A stretch of DNA of 64,000 nucleotides from an uncultured Sphaerochaeta sp. (GCF_963667405.1 NZ_OY763408.1:1263757-1327756); one strand, 5' to 3'; numbered from the stretch's first letter, positions 1-9,498 are shown. Notes: generated from the letters alone by a model not told the origin. Numbers and translations are program-made.

Positions 1-672
1 CACTCCTTTCTTGCCCAGAAACGCCAGGGTCTGCTCATCATCAAGTTGGGCAAGCTGTCCGATCTGGGTGATGCCGGCAACCCGAAGCAGGGAGGAGATG
101 GCCTGTCCCACCCCGCTGAGCAGGCTGATGTCCTGTGAGGAAAGAAAGGAGGCTTCCTCTCCCTCCCTGATCTGGGCAAGGCCATACGGACGGATGGTGC
201 GCGTCCCGATTTTCGCCACCAGCTTGTTGGAAGCGACTGCCACTGCTCCTTCCAGGCCGATACGCTCGCGGATCTCCTTGCGGATGCGAACGGCACTATC
301 CACGGCAGGTCCGAAAAGGCGGGTGGTACCGCTCATGTCCAGATACACATGGCCCCCTCTGTCACACTGGAAGTGGGGGGTGTAGGCTTGTACGATTGAG
401 GTGATGACCTCCTCGGCCTTGGTTGTTGCCGGTACATCAGGAGGAAGGATGCGAAGGGTGGGGAGCATCCGCTCTGCCAGTGCCACCGGCATGCCTGTGC
501 GGATTCCCTCCTCCCATGCCCTCCGTGAGGGGGTGAGGATGACTCTGCGGGCAGAACCTTCCAGGGCAATGGCAAAGGCCTTGTCAGCAAGCCGGGGATC
601 CTTGGCAACAGCAACGGCTGCAGCGAAGTCGGTCACATTGAGATGGATGATGCTTGCACGATCTCTTTGCAT
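1..672 (-). CDS. Y-family DNA polymerase-like protein, ImuB-type (partial, C-terminus beyond window)
   Basis: An open frame of 224 codons reads from ATG at 672 off the left edge. The Shine-Dalgarno AAGGGGGG stands just before the start. The order of conserved segments matches the palm/finger region of DinB/UmuC polymerases: IIHLNVTDF at residues 8-16, a substrate-gripping SARRVILTPSRRAWEEGI stretch, HVYLDMSG near 108-115, SNKLVAKIG, then a helix-hairpin-helix (LLSGVGQAISSLL). Key residues are missing. The first metal-binding Asp is Asn12, the steric-gate position is Ala17, and the Asp-Glu pair of SLDEAYLD is Gly107-His108. Such loss is known for ImuB, the non-catalytic mutasome adaptor, so an accessory role in translesion synthesis is inferred. 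The start overlaps the end of the upstream DUF72 gene by 40 bases, suggesting co-transcription. The C-terminal part is not visible. Confidence 0.75.
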   Translation of the reverse strand, partial: MQRDRASIIHLNVTDFAAAVAVAKDPRLADKAFAIALEGSARRVILTPSRRAWEEGIRTGMPVALAERMLPTLRILPPDVPATTKAEEVITSIVQAYTPHFQCDRGGHVYLDMSGTTRLFGPAVDSAVRIRKEIRERIGLEGAVAVASNKLVAKIGTRTIRPYGLAQIREGEEASFLSSQDISLLSGVGQAISSLLRVAGITQIGQLAQLDDEQTLAFLGKKGV

Positions 673-1460
673 GCACCCCCCTTATCCTGGGCAAGCAGCT
701 CCCTGAGCCGCCTGGCATTGACGACTGCCTGGGCTCTGCGATGGTTGTTGAAATAGACCAGAACGGTATCGGCACCAACAGCAAGGGAGCGGATACGTTC
801 CACTATGGCAGCAAGCTCCTTGTCGCTGTACAGATAGTCGTATCGGCTTGCAGCATCAGAACCCCACCAGGTCTCCTTGTTTCTCCCATGCAGCCTCAGG
901 TAGGCAAGCGGAGAGGTGAGGACATCCATGACCGGAGGGTTCCCGCTGACCGAAGGAAGGTCGAGGGAGGCGAAGGCCACCTTGCGCTCCCTCAGTGAGT
1001 CGAGGGTCCTGTTGTTGTACCAGTTGCTGTTGCGGAACTCCACCGCAAGAGGGAGGGGGGAGAGTACCCGCAAGAGGGAATCGAGATACCGCCTTCTCTC
1101 CGGTTCATAGTGGAAGGAGGCGGGGAACTGCAGGAGCACCGCTTCCAGCACCGTGGCGGCAAGCAAGGGCTCAAGGGAGCGACGGAAGAGCGTAGCTTGC
1201 TCCCGCCACTTCTCCGGCTCAATGACATGGGTCAGGCTTTGGTGTGCCTTGATGGAAAAGAGCAAGGAAGGTGCACTCTGGTGCATCATTGCAAGCTGGG
1301 TCGCTTCAGGCATACGGTAGTAGCTGAAGTTCAGTTCAACGGTGGGAAAGAGGCGTGCATAGAGGGCAAGGTACTCCTCGTTCTTGGTCCCTTGGGGATA
1401 CACCGGACCGACCCATTCCGTATAGCTGTAGCCTGATGTGCCGATCAATATCGTACTCAT
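633..1460 (-). CDS. DUF72 (YecE-like) family protein
   Basis: The 275-residue protein starts with the family signature GTSGYSYTEW and contains the conserved LAVEFRNSNWY and YLRLHGRN segments of the TIM-barrel DUF72 family. The biochemical role of the family is unsettled, so none is assigned. The start ATG (1458-1460) has no Shine-Dalgarno. A -10 hexamer TATATC (complement of 1467-1472) ends six bases before it, with a -35 TTGATT 17 bases further, so the mRNA is predicted leaderless. The 3' end overlaps the polymerase-like gene by 40 bases. A second DUF72 gene lies at 19166-20026. Confidence 0.85.
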   Translation of the reverse strand: MSTILIGTSGYSYTEWVGPVYPQGTKNEEYLALYARLFPTVELNFSYYRMPEATQLAMMHQSAPSLLFSIKAHQSLTHVIEPEKWREQATLFRRSLEPLLAATVLEAVLLQFPASFHYEPERRRYLDSLLRVLSPLPLAVEFRNSNWYNNRTLDSLRERKVAFASLDLPSVSGNPPVMDVLTSPLAYLRLHGRNKETWWGSDAASRYDYLYSDKELAAIVERIRSLAVGADTVLVYFNNHRRAQAVVNARRLRELLAQDKGGACKEIVQASSISM

Positions 1461-1466
1461 ACTTCA

Positions 1467-1495
1467 GATATACTATATAAATGTTAAGTAATCAA
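1467..1495 (-). promoter_or_regulatory. Sigma70-like promoter of DUF72 gene, leaderless geometry
   Basis: Reading the minus strand, the -35 TTGATT (1490-1495), a 17-base spacer and the -10 TATATC (1467-1472) are followed after six bases by the start codon. The predicted transcription start coincides with the ATG. The -35 overlaps the stop codon of the upstream GGDEF gene. Confidence 0.6.
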
Positions 1496-2517
1496 GAGGC
1501 TCCTACTGCCTGGTTTCTTCCTGCCTGCTTGGCATGGTAGAGATAGCTGTCGGCTTGTTTGAGGAACAATTCGGCAGAAGAGAGCTGTTCTGTGTAGCGG
1601 ACGTAGCCGACACTGATGGACATGCTGCCCAAGCTTTTTCCTGCATACGGAAGATCAAGGGCATGCACCCGCTCAACAAGGTTATCACAAAGAGTTCCCA
1701 GTTCCTGCTGTTGCAAGTAGGGGAGCAGGATGGCAAACTCATCTCCCCCATAGCGGCAGATGGTTGCGGAAAGATTGAAGTAGGAGAGCATCTCATGGGC
1801 AAGCCTGGTGAGTACGAAGTCGCCTGCATCATGCCCGTACTGGTCGTTGAAGTGCTTGAAGTAGTCGATATCCAGAAGGATGATGCCCCACACTTCTCCC
1901 TCTTTCTGCTCACGCTTGAGCTTGTTGGAGAGTGTCTCGTCAAAGTAGCGGCGGTTGAACAGGCCGGTAAGATGGTCACGGATGGCACTCTCTTTCAACT
2001 GGAGCATCTGTATTTTGATCAGGTAGTTTGCGATCATGCTCAGGAAAGCGACCAGAATGACAAAGAAGAAAAAACTGGGCCAATTCTGTTGGAGCAGTGT
2101 CTCATTGGTTGCAACCAGTACGGCCAACAGGATTATCTGTGTCGCTGAAAGCAGAATGGTGAAAAGCGCAGGCAGGAAGAGGCTGGAGATGATGATGGTG
2201 ATGGTCACATAGCAAAGGGGGAAGAAATCGGGGGTTCCTGCATTGAGGTTTATCAGGACAGAGGACCAGGTGCCGACCAATCCAAGGCCCAGGGTAAAAG
2301 AGGCGGAGAGCAGGTAGTGGTTGCGATGTCGGGCAATCATGGCAAGGATCAGCAAAAGAAGGAGGACAAGCAGAAGCAACAGGTAGGCATGTCTGTTGGG
2401 GGAGGGAAAGGAGAGTGGGGCAATCGTGAGGGTAAACGCAAAAAGAATCATGACCAGCATGAGAGGATGGATCAATCGCAAGAGTCGAGTACGCAAGTCC
2501 GTGGTTGTATCAGGCAT
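1492..2517 (-). CDS. Membrane-bound diguanylate cyclase (GGDEF)
   Basis: The 341-residue protein makes cyclic di-GMP from two GTP. The N-terminal ~190 residues hold about six hydrophobic membrane segments. The C-terminal GGDEF domain has the signature DHLTGLFNRRYFD, the metal-binding LDIDYFKHFND, and the intact active-site loop RYGGDEF. No RxxD inhibitory site precedes the GGDEF loop. The start is placed at ATG 2517 because AGGAGAG lies eight bases upstream; a longer frame to 2784 would run into the divergent catalase gene. No sensor motif is recognisable in the membrane region. Confidence 0.87.
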   Translation of the reverse strand: MPDTTTDLRTRLLRLIHPLMLVMILFAFTLTIAPLSFPSPNRHAYLLLLLVLLLLLILAMIARHRNHYLLSASFTLGLGLVGTWSSVLINLNAGTPDFFPLCYVTITIIISSLFLPALFTILLSATQIILLAVLVATNETLLQQNWPSFFFFVILVAFLSMIANYLIKIQMLQLKESAIRDHLTGLFNRRYFDETLSNKLKREQKEGEVWGIILLDIDYFKHFNDQYGHDAGDFVLTRLAHEMLSYFNLSATICRYGGDEFAILLPYLQQQELGTLCDNLVERVHALDLPYAGKSLGSMSISVGYVRYTEQLSSAELFLKQADSYLYHAKQAGRNQAVGAS

Positions 2518-2683
2518 GAAGCAACTCTCCTGAAGGCAGTGTAGCACAAGATTATGGTGTTTCCAAGTTGCTGAAAAGAAGACCTCATCGTATGCGTGTT
2601 GTTTGCTGACAGGCGAAAACCTTTGTAATGGATGAAGATGCATGCGATACTTAGGATAGGCGAAAACCAACAAGGAGGGCCCT

Positions 2684-4192
2684 ATGGCAGACAGAGATGG
2701 ACGTGACGAGACACAGAAGAAGCCGCTGACTTCAATCAGTGGTCGCCCCATTGCCCAGAACGAGAATATACAGACTGCAGGCAAACGGGGCCCGGTAACA
2801 CTTCAGGATAGCTGGTATCTGGAGAAGATGGCACATTTCGACCGGGAGGTCATTCCCGAGCGCCGGATGCATGCAAAAGGCAGTGGAGCCTTCGGTACCT
2901 TCACGGTAACGCATGACATCGCCAAGTGGACAAAGGCTTCTCTTTTTTCGGCAGTGGGAAAGAAAACAGACATGTTTGTCCGGTTTTCCACGGTAGCGGG
3001 GGAACGGGGCGCTGCGGATGCAGAGCGTGACATTCGTGGGTTCGCCATGAAGTACTACACCGACGAAGGGAACTGGGATCTGGTGGGCAACAACACCCCT
3101 GTTTTCTTTTTCCGTGATCCGATGCTCTTTCCCGATCTCAACCATGCAGTCAAACGCGATCCCAGAACGAACATGCGTTCAGCACAGAACAACTGGGATT
3201 TCTGGTCAAACCTGCCTGAGGCTTTGCATCAGGTGACCATCACCATGGGTGACCGTGGCATTCCCTTGAGCTATCGGCATATGAACGGTTATGGTTCGCA
3301 CACCTACTCCTTCCTCAATGCCAAGAACGAGCGGGTGTGGGTCAAGTTCACGTTCAAGACACAGCAGGGGATTGCCTTTCTTACCGATGAACAGGCCGCC
3401 GAGATTGTCGCAAATGACAGGGAAAGCCATCAGAGGGATCTCTTCGAATCCATCGAGAGAGGAGACTTCCCCCGCTGGACCCTGTACGTGCAGATCATGA
3501 CTGAGGAACAGGCGAAGCGTCATCCGGACAATCCCTTTGACCTGACCAAGGTTTGGTATCATGACCAGTATCCCTTGCATGAAGTGGGCTTCATCGAGTT
3601 GAACAGAAACCCAGACAACTACTTCCAGGACGTGGAGCAGTCAGCATTCAATCCAGCAAACATTGTTCCTGGCATCGGATACTCGCCGGACCGCATGTTG
3701 CAAGGCAGACTTTTCTCCTATGGTGATGCCCAGCGCTACCGATTGGGAGTAAACCACTACCAGATACCGGTCAACCGCAGCAAGATCGACACCAACCACT
3801 ATCACCGTGACGGAGCGATGCGTGTGGATGGAAACTATGGGGGAAGTGTCCACTACAACCCCAATTCGTACGGCATGTGGAAAGACCAACCCAATCTTAC
3901 CGAGCCACCGTATGATGGACAGGGACCGGTGGACCACTACGACTATCGCGAGGATGACGACCACTACTATGAGCAGGTGGGTAAGCTCTTCAACCTGATG
4001 AAGGATGACGAGAAGCAACGATTGTTCGGGAATACCGCACGAAATATGCAGGGAACCACCATTCTGGTGCAGAAGCGGCATATACGGCACTGCTATCTTG
4101 CTGACAAAGCCTATGGCGAAGGGGTTGCCAAAGCCTTGGGCCTTCCCCTCGCTGAAGTGAATATGAAGGAGACCTACGGGGCAAGAGGTTGA
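2684..4192 (+). CDS. katA: Monofunctional heme catalase
   Basis: This 502-residue catalase dismutates hydrogen peroxide to water and oxygen in the cytoplasm (no signal peptide). Active-site residues are all present: His63 in [11 protein letters not shown], Asn136 in VGNNTPVFF, and the heme-ligating Tyr346 in [14 protein letters not shown] with Arg342. Length and motifs fit the small-subunit clade 3 enzymes. The start follows AAGGAGG by six bases. It is transcribed alone, divergently from the GGDEF gene over a 166-base gap, and ends at a strong intrinsic terminator. I saw no clear PerR or OxyR box in the gap. Presence of catalase implies exposure to oxygen. Confidence 0.97.
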   Translation: MADRDGRDETQKKPLTSISGRPIAQNENIQTAGKRGPVTLQDSWYLEKMAHFDREVIPERRMHAKGSGAFGTFTVTHDIAKWTKASLFSAVGKKTDMFVRFSTVAGERGAADAERDIRGFAMKYYTDEGNWDLVGNNTPVFFFRDPMLFPDLNHAVKRDPRTNMRSAQNNWDFWSNLPEALHQVTITMGDRGIPLSYRHMNGYGSHTYSFLNAKNERVWVKFTFKTQQGIAFLTDEQAAEIVANDRESHQRDLFESIERGDFPRWTLYVQIMTEEQAKRHPDNPFDLTKVWYHDQYPLHEVGFIELNRNPDNYFQDVEQSAFNPANIVPGIGYSPDRMLQGRLFSYGDAQRYRLGVNHYQIPVNRSKIDTNHYHRDGAMRVDGNYGGSVHYNPNSYGMWKDQPNLTEPPYDGQGPVDHYDYREDDDHYYEQVGKLFNLMKDDEKQRLFGNTARNMQGTTILVQKRHIRHCYLADKAYGEGVAKALGLPLAEVNMKETYGARG

Positions 4193-4203
4193 GACCCTTT
4201 TCC

Positions 4204-4246
4204 TGCCCATCCTTTGCTTTGATTCTGAAGGATGGGCATTTTGTTT
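4204..4246 (+). terminator. Intrinsic terminator after catalase
   Basis: An 11-base perfect stem (TGCCCATCCTT with AAGGATGGGCA, 4204-4214 and 4228-4238) is followed by TTTTGTTT. Confidence 0.85.
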
Positions 4247-4304
4247 GCCCTTGAGCTTTCCTTTCCTATTCGCCATACTGGTCCAAAACCTGTGGAGGAT
4301 AGCT

Positions 4305-5084
4305 GTGCAGGCATACAAGGGCATGTTTTTCTGTGATGTGGATGGGACCATTCTTCCCCATGGACAACGGGAGGTCTCCCCAGCCTTTTTTTCCTTGGTT
4401 CGCGAAGCATATGGAAAGGGATACCTGTTTTGCATTTCCAGCGGGCGTTTCCACCGTTCCTTGCTCCCCCTCTTTGCAGAGGTGCAGGACTTGGTGGTTT
4501 TCTCGGCTTCCAACGGATGCAAGATCCTGTACAGGAATGAGCCGTTGATCCCAAACCATGGTATTGATGCCTCAATTGCAAGAACCATAACCCATACCTT
4601 GCAATCTTGGAATGCCATTCCCCTGATCAGTGGGGACAAGGCCATGCATCTTCCCCTTGCATCGCAAGAGACGCAACGTGCAAAAGGATATTTAGCAAAG
4701 GGATACACCAATTGGTTCGGCTCCTATGACGAGATAGAGGACGACGTGTTGCAGATAACGGCCGTTGTGCTTGGAGAGAAGCAGAGCCTTGTCATGCAGG
4801 CACGAGAGCTTTGGGGTTCTTCCTATCATGTGGTTACCACCGGAACCGATATCTTTGACATCTGTCCTACGAGCAAAGGGGACTCGCTGGTTGCCGTGAG
4901 CAAATACTTTGGCATCGACCGGGGGCGGACGTATGCCTTCGGAGACGAGGAAAATGACATTCCCATGCTTCGGGCAGCAGGCAAGGCTTACCTTATGGGA
5001 GAAGCCCATGATGGGGTGAAAGCCCATCAGTTTGAGCTCTGCCATGATTTGGTGGAAACCATTTCTTCTCTTATCCAAGCCTGA
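4305..5084 (+). CDS. Cof-type HAD-superfamily hydrolase
   Basis: The 259-residue protein is a HAD phosphatase of the Cof/type IIB group, which hydrolyse sugar phosphates and related metabolites. Motif I is FFCDVDGTI near residue 10 (nucleophile Asp and general acid Asp). Motif IV is GDEENDIPML near the C-terminus. The cap in the middle is of the alpha/beta IIB size. GTG 4305 is chosen as start because GGAGGA lies six to eight bases before it; ATG 4323 is possible but leaves little before motif I. The substrate cannot be read from sequence. Confidence 0.85.
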   Translation: MQAYKGMFFCDVDGTILPHGQREVSPAFFSLVREAYGKGYLFCISSGRFHRSLLPLFAEVQDLVVFSASNGCKILYRNEPLIPNHGIDASIARTITHTLQSWNAIPLISGDKAMHLPLASQETQRAKGYLAKGYTNWFGSYDEIEDDVLQITAVVLGEKQSLVMQARELWGSSYHVVTTGTDIFDICPTSKGDSLVAVSKYFGIDRGRTYAFGDEENDIPMLRAAGKAYLMGEAHDGVKAHQFELCHDLVETISSLIQA

Positions 5085-5174
5085 TTGCATCTGTTTTGGG
5101 GTCTTTTCTCTGGATGGTAGGTCCAAGCTATGATAGGGTGTAGATAAGGTTTTTCCTGGTTCCAAGGAGAGTTC

Positions 5175-6572
5175 ATGGTGCTGGCAGCCCTTCCTAGCTA
5201 CGGGGTTCTCATCCTTCTGGTTATGAGTACAGGTCTCTGTATTCTTGCCTTTCTTCTTCTTCGTGCCCAGAGGAGCGCACTGCAAAGTACCTCCATCCAG
5301 CCATCCAAAGCAGAGGTTGATACACTTTTTCGTTTCATGCCGGAAGGGTATGTCGGTCTTGATGCACAAGCCAGGATCCTTGAGGTAAATGAGAACTATC
5401 TCATGATGACCGGGTACACACGAAAGCAATTGGTAGGCAGGTACTTCAAGGAAATCATCGTGCTTCACGAAGGAGAGGACTTTGGGCAGCATCTCAAGCA
5501 AATTGAGGATGAACATTCCCAGCTCTTTGAGACGACCCATCGTTGCAAGGATGGAAATCTTCTGTATCTGGAGGTCTCCATCACTGCCGTGCAAGCACAT
5601 CCTCTCGCCTATATGTGTTTTTATCGTGATATCAGCAAGCGGCTCAAAGCTGAATCCGCCCTGCAGCATTCAACCGATCTGTTGCGTTATGTCATCGAGC
5701 ATACGCAATCTTCCGTTGCCATCCACGACAGGAATCTTCGGTATCTGTACGTAAGCCAGAAGTATCTGGATGAGTACCACATCCCGGATGGGAAAGCCAT
5801 CATAGGAAAGCATCACTACGAAGTGATTCCCGATCTTCCGGAGAAATGGCGGCAGGTTCACAGACGGGCTTTGGCTGGGGAAGTGGTCAGAGCAGATGAT
5901 GATGCATATGAACGGTCCGACGGGCACACCGAGTATACACGATGGGAGTGCCGTCCCTGGTATGAGGAATCAGGGGAGGTTGGTGGCATCATCATCTATA
6001 CCGAGATGATTACCAAGCAGAAAGAGATCGAGGTGGAGCTGCGCAAGGCACATGACTACCTCGCAGCCCTGATCAGCCATGCCAATGCGCCCATCCTTGT
6101 CTGGGATGCTTCCTTTGTCATCACGCATGCCAACAAGGCCTTGGCAGATCTCTTGGACCTGTCGACGGACCAGGTCATCGGGAAACAACTGGGGACGCTG
6201 TTCTCCTTTGTTCCTGAGGACGATGTCAAGGAAATCTTTCAACAGCTTGAGGTTTCCAAGGAACTCTCCAACAAGGAAATGGAGATACCCAGCGCTCATG
6301 GGCCTGGCCGTACCGTTCTTTGGAACGCTGCTGCAGTTAAAGGATCTGATGCCTCCGGTTGGTTTGCCATCATTGCCCAAGGGCAGGATATCACCGATCG
6401 CAAGAAGATTGAGCGTGCCAACAGGCAACAACTGGATGAATTGAAACGGTGGTTTGCTCTCATGACCCAGCGTGAGGACCGCATCCTGGACCTCAAGGGT
6501 GAGGTGAATGAATTGCTCACTGAATTGCATCGGCCGGCAAGATATGAGTCGGTGAAGGAAGATACGGTATGA
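5175..6572 (+). CDS. Membrane-anchored triple-PAS sensor protein without output domain
   Basis: The 465-residue protein has one N-terminal membrane segment (residues ~8-29), then three PAS/PAC modules at roughly 40-155, 165-290 and 295-415. PAC-type ends are YRDISKRLK and GQDITDRKKIE. A C-terminal helical tail (RWFALMTQREDRILDLKGEV) follows. No histidine kinase, GGDEF, EAL or methyl-accepting domain is present. Its last codon overlaps the next start (ATGA at 6569), so it is translationally coupled to the GGDEF/HD-GYP protein and is probably its sensory partner (inference). AAGGAGAG precedes the start. Confidence 0.85.
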   Translation: MVLAALPSYGVLILLVMSTGLCILAFLLLRAQRSALQSTSIQPSKAEVDTLFRFMPEGYVGLDAQARILEVNENYLMMTGYTRKQLVGRYFKEIIVLHEGEDFGQHLKQIEDEHSQLFETTHRCKDGNLLYLEVSITAVQAHPLAYMCFYRDISKRLKAESALQHSTDLLRYVIEHTQSSVAIHDRNLRYLYVSQKYLDEYHIPDGKAIIGKHHYEVIPDLPEKWRQVHRRALAGEVVRADDDAYERSDGHTEYTRWECRPWYEESGEVGGIIIYTEMITKQKEIEVELRKAHDYLAALISHANAPILVWDASFVITHANKALADLLDLSTDQVIGKQLGTLFSFVPEDDVKEIFQQLEVSKELSNKEMEIPSAHGPGRTVLWNAAAVKGSDASGWFAIIAQGQDITDRKKIERANRQQLDELKRWFALMTQREDRILDLKGEVNELLTELHRPARYESVKEDTV

Positions 6573-9421
6573 GGAAACGAAGTCTCATCCTGTTGCTTCT
6601 CCTTCTGGTGCTGCTTCCGCTTGCAGGCAATGATGCCCGCACACGTTTTGAGGCAAGCCTTGACGACGACGAGCGAGCGTTTCTTGCCACCCATACCCAG
6701 TTTTCCGTGCTTTTTGATCCTGGTTGGGCTCCCTTGGAGTACTTTGATGAGCAAGGAAATCCCAACGGAATGTCCAAGGAATATCTGGACCGTATCGCAG
6801 AGAGTACTGGTCTCACGTTTGTTCCTGCGCCGAGGATGAGCTGGCAGGAAGGGTATGAGCTCTTGCTTGCAGGGCAAATCGACATGACAACCTCGGTTAC
6901 CCCCACACCCACCCGTCTCCAGTCGCTTGTCTTCACCGAGCCCTTCCTTACCATCCCGCTGGCCATCATTGCAGGGAATCAGGTTGGCTATATCGGCAAC
7001 CTCCAGGAGTTGGCGAATCGGAAGGTAGCCGTGGTGAAAGGGTATGGTGCTGCGGAGTGGCTGGCGCAGGACTACCCGGACCTTATCCTTGTTCCGGTGC
7101 AAAATGTGGAGGAAGGCCTTCGGTTGGTGCAGAGAGGCGAAGCTTTCTGCATGATTGAGAATCTGTTGGTCACCAATCATTATCTCACGTTTCTCAACCT
7201 GAACACAGAACTGAGGGTGGTGGGCAATACCCCCTATGCCAACAACCTCAGTATGGCAGTCCACAAAAGCATCGCCCCCCTTGCCTCCATCCTGCAGAAG
7301 GCTCTGGTGCAGATTGATTCCGAACAGCGCAGCAGCATTTACCGCAAGCATTTGTCGCTTGAGCGGCAGCGTACGATTCCCCTCTCTACGGTCTATCTCA
7401 TTCTTGGCATTGGATTTGGTTTGTTGGCCTTGCTGGGTTTCTGGATCTGGAGCCTGGTACGGGAAATGAAGCGAAGGGAGTACGCGGAAGCAGAGCGGGA
7501 GAGCAGTGAACGTAAGTTCAAGCAGCTGTTCAGTTCCGCCCCCATGCCGATGGCTCTGATTGATTTCTCCGGGGATGTCCTTTCTGCCAATGATATGTGG
7601 TATGAGGTATTCGGATATCAGCCAAAGACCATCACCACTATTGACCAATGGTTCGAACGAGCCTATCCCGAAGCTTCCTACCGGGCAGAAGTACGGACCC
7701 TTTGGAATGAGAGCATCAAGAATGCACAGCAGAGGAACACTCCGGTCATTGAGAAGCATGAGTACCGTGTCCATGCTGAAGGTGACAGGCAATACGATAT
7801 GGAGATATCGGGCACGTTGCTCTCGGATTGCATCATGGTGACGTTCATCGACATAACGGAGCGCAAGCAGCGTATTGAGGAGCTCAGGACGCTGAATCAG
7901 GAAGCTGAGCATGCTAGACGGATCATCCTCAGTGCCTTGGAGGACCAAAAACAGATGCATCAGGTGGTTGAACGCAGCAATGCCACCCTGCACGCAGCCA
8001 TCAACAGCATGACCGACGCACTGTTCATCATCGATACCGACACAAGGTTCATTCTCTACAACAAAGCTTTTCTCACCTATTACCGATTCACTTCACGAAA
8101 CGAGTGTCCCCCTACACTGAATGCATTCAAGCAGTTGTTCGAAGCCTACCAGGAGAATGGGGAGATCCTGCCAGCCGAACAATGGTCCTCATCCCTTGCG
8201 CTTTCGGGGAAGACCGGCATCAAGGAGTATGTGTTCGAGAAGAGGGATACCAAACAGCGTTGGATCGGCAGCTACAGCTACGCTCCCATCATAGACAAGG
8301 AAGGCAAGAGCCTTGGGGCAGTGGTGGTCTGCAGGGATGTAACCGAGACGAAGGAAGCCCAGAAACGCCTGATCTTCCAGCGGAACCACGATTATCTTAC
8401 CGGTCTGTTCAGCAGAACCTATCTGGAGGGTGAGCTGAGAACCATGCGTTCGATGTACCCGGTGACTTTGGGAATTGTTGATATCAATGGTTTGAAACTG
8501 ATCAACGATTCGTTCGGGTCAAGGATGGGTGATGCCATACTCAAGAAGACGGCACAACTGCTTCAGATGCAGGGTGACCAGGAGATGTTGATCGCCCGCT
8601 ACGGGGGGGATGAGTTCGTGTTCGTGATGCCCGGCAAGGACGGCTTGGCGGCAGAAGCCTATTTCAAGCGTGTCGAGGATGCGGCAAAGCTTGTTTCCAT
8701 TGAAGAGATACATCTCTCCCTTTCGTTTGGTCATGCAACGAGAAGCTCTCATCAGGAAGATCTGCAGCAAGTTCTCAAGAAAGCGGAAGACTCCATGAAC
8801 CGCAACAAGCTCTATGAGAGTGCAAGTGCGAAGAACAAGTCCATAGCTTTGGTGATCAACTCCCTCTTTGCGAAGAGCAACCGTGAGTCGCAGCACTCGC
8901 GCAGGGTGAGTGCACTCTGTGCGTACCTCACCAAACAACTGCAGCTTTCTGAACGTGAGGTGAACCGTATGAAGGTTGCCGGTCTGATGCATGATATCGG
9001 AAAGATCGGTGTTGATGAGGCCATCCTCAACAAGCCCGATCGATTGGATGCAGCTGAGTGGGAGGTCATGCGGCGGCATCCGGAAATAGGCTATCGTATC
9101 CTTTCCGCATCCAGTGAATTCACCGACCTGGCACGAGCGGTACTGGAACATCATGAGCGCTGGGACGGCAAAGGGTATCCTCGTGGGCTCAAAGGGGAGG
9201 AGATCTCCTACCAAGCGCGCATCATCATGATAACCGACTCCTATGATGCCATGACCAGTGAGCGTTCCTACAAGAAGCCGCTGAGCCACCAAGAGGCAAT
9301 CGAGGAAATTCAGCGTTGTTCAGGAACCCATTATGATCCTGAGATAGTCAAGGTGTTTCTCCAGACCATCAGTGAGTTCGGTGGTACCGGAGAATCTGTA
9401 CAAGGGCAGGAATCTGACTAG
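6569..9421 (+). CDS. Periplasmic-binding domain/PAS/GGDEF/HD-GYP cyclic-di-GMP protein
   Basis: The 950-residue protein joins an extracytoplasmic bacterial solute-binding family 3 domain (after a signal segment; residues ~35-265, amino-acid-binding fold), a membrane helix (~272-293), two PAS domains (~315-430 and ~475-595), a GGDEF domain with intact RYGGDEF (677-683) and an HD-GYP domain with HDIGKIG (808-814) and HHERWDGKGYP (861-871). It therefore carries both a cyclase and a phosphodiesterase module, both with intact motifs. The external domain suggests that binding of an amino acid or similar small molecule sets the balance (inference). The start overlaps the stop of the PAS-only gene by four bases. 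Confidence 0.93.
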   Translation: MRKRSLILLLLLLVLLPLAGNDARTRFEASLDDDERAFLATHTQFSVLFDPGWAPLEYFDEQGNPNGMSKEYLDRIAESTGLTFVPAPRMSWQEGYELLLAGQIDMTTSVTPTPTRLQSLVFTEPFLTIPLAIIAGNQVGYIGNLQELANRKVAVVKGYGAAEWLAQDYPDLILVPVQNVEEGLRLVQRGEAFCMIENLLVTNHYLTFLNLNTELRVVGNTPYANNLSMAVHKSIAPLASILQKALVQIDSEQRSSIYRKHLSLERQRTIPLSTVYLILGIGFGLLALLGFWIWSLVREMKRREYAEAERESSERKFKQLFSSAPMPMALIDFSGDVLSANDMWYEVFGYQPKTITTIDQWFERAYPEASYRAEVRTLWNESIKNAQQRNTPVIEKHEYRVHAEGDRQYDMEISGTLLSDCIMVTFIDITERKQRIEELRTLNQEAEHARRIILSALEDQKQMHQVVERSNATLHAAINSMTDALFIIDTDTRFILYNKAFLTYYRFTSRNECPPTLNAFKQLFEAYQENGEILPAEQWSSSLALSGKTGIKEYVFEKRDTKQRWIGSYSYAPIIDKEGKSLGAVVVCRDVTETKEAQKRLIFQRNHDYLTGLFSRTYLEGELRTMRSMYPVTLGIVDINGLKLINDSFGSRMGDAILKKTAQLLQMQGDQEMLIARYGGDEFVFVMPGKDGLAAEAYFKRVEDAAKLVSIEEIHLSLSFGHATRSSHQEDLQQVLKKAEDSMNRNKLYESASAKNKSIALVINSLFAKSNRESQHSRRVSALCAYLTKQLQLSEREVNRMKVAGLMHDIGKIGVDEAILNKPDRLDAAEWEVMRRHPEIGYRILSASSEFTDLARAVLEHHERWDGKGYPRGLKGEEISYQARIIMITDSYDAMTSERSYKKPLSHQEAIEEIQRCSGTHYDPEIVKVFLQTISEFGGTGESVQGQESD

Positions 9422-9462
9422 CATCCTTCCCGAAAATTCTTGTTGTGTCCGTGCACACTACC

Positions 9463-9498
9463 TTGATTTCATCAAAATCTGTGATACGATTGTCGTAT
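9463..9498 (+). promoter_or_regulatory. Promoter and palindromic operator of sugar ABC operon
   Basis: A -35 TTGATT (9463-9468) and -10 TACGAT (9485-9490) are spaced 16 bases apart. The perfect inverted repeat ATACGA-TTG-TCGTAT (9484-9498) covers the -10. Its position fits a repressor site. The sequence differs from the AAACCGGTTT sites elsewhere in the window, so a different regulator is expected. Confidence 0.6.

Noticed and set aside
2518..2683. Possible PerR/OxyR box in front of catalase
   Set aside because: No convincing inverted repeat of either type could be found in the 166-base gap, and no clear promoter either.
2515..2784. Longer N-terminus for the first GGDEF protein (start at 2784)
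   Set aside because: It would overlap the catalase start region, and the start at 2517 has a good ribosome site.
3641..4711. 356-codon open frame on the minus strand over catalase and the HAD gene
   Set aside because: It is antisense to both and crosses the catalase terminator.
6296..7993. 565-codon open frame on the minus strand across the PAS and GGDEF/HD-GYP genes
   Set aside because: It spans two real plus-strand genes with intact domains and is composition-driven.
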